The notes beneath the pieces were generated by a model that was given only the letters and a program-made list of their open reading frames with translations, was not told the origin of the DNA and searched no databases. Positions 5,599-5,606 of a stretch of DNA of 5,606 nucleotides are shown piece by piece. Source of the stretch: Hydrogenovibrio sp. UBA650 (GTDB lineage: Bacteria > Pseudomonadota > Gammaproteobacteria > Thiomicrospirales > Thiomicrospiraceae); contig DBOI01000104.1 in the NCBI GenBank assembly GCA_002299245.1, positions 2,415 through 8,020 of the forward strand, in the 5' to 3' direction. The translations under genes were made by a program, and so were the position numbers. Each line of letters opens with the position of its first letter. The first letter of the stretch is position 1.

Positions 5599-5606
5599 AT
5601 TAGCTT

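Overview
The window looks like chromosomal DNA of a free-living gammaproteobacterium, probably marine or aquatic. The evidence is moderate: GC content of roughly the mid-40s percent by eye, a Proteobacteria-style RadC and bifunctional CoaBC, and a ZrgA-type (DUF2796) periplasmic protein linked to a DUF3299 protein. The genus cannot be fixed from the sequence. No gene-free stretch exceeds 100 bases. There are no RNA genes, insertion sequences or CRISPR arrays.

Left part (1-2288). A radC gene on the minus strand runs off the left edge, missing its last few dozen codons. A 97-base AT-rich spacer separates it from a divergent plus-strand pair: a small hotdog-fold acyl-CoA thioesterase (FcbB/YbgC/FadM-like) and coaBC, the two-domain enzyme that makes 4'-phosphopantetheine from 4'-phosphopantothenate. 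The thioesterase stop and the coaBC start overlap by one base (TAATG), so the two are very probably co-transcribed and translationally coupled. One makes a coenzyme A precursor; the other probably hydrolyses acyl-CoA.

Right part (2306-5586). Four tightly packed minus-strand genes converge on coaBC with only 17 bases between stop codons. In transcription order they are: a periplasmic protein with two histidine-rich clusters (ZrgA/DUF2796), an ABC ATPase, an FtsX/MacB-type ABC permease whose start overlaps the ATPase stop by four bases, and a secreted DUF3299 protein. The set resembles the Vibrio cholerae Zrg zinc-utilisation locus. The likely theme is periplasmic zinc or related metal handling, driven or gated by a mechanotransmission-type ABC pair rather than a classical importer. 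The promoter lies beyond the right edge.

The most unexpected signal is not a gene. The palindrome CAGGCCTG occurs four times, and its half word CAGGCC/GGCCTG occurs at 14 loci, far above expectation, in different genes and reading frames. All five AGG arginine codons in the annotated genes precede a CC-starting proline codon, so each creates AGGCC. One copy sits inside a perfect 20-bp palindrome in radC. This suggests a genome-wide short-word preference.
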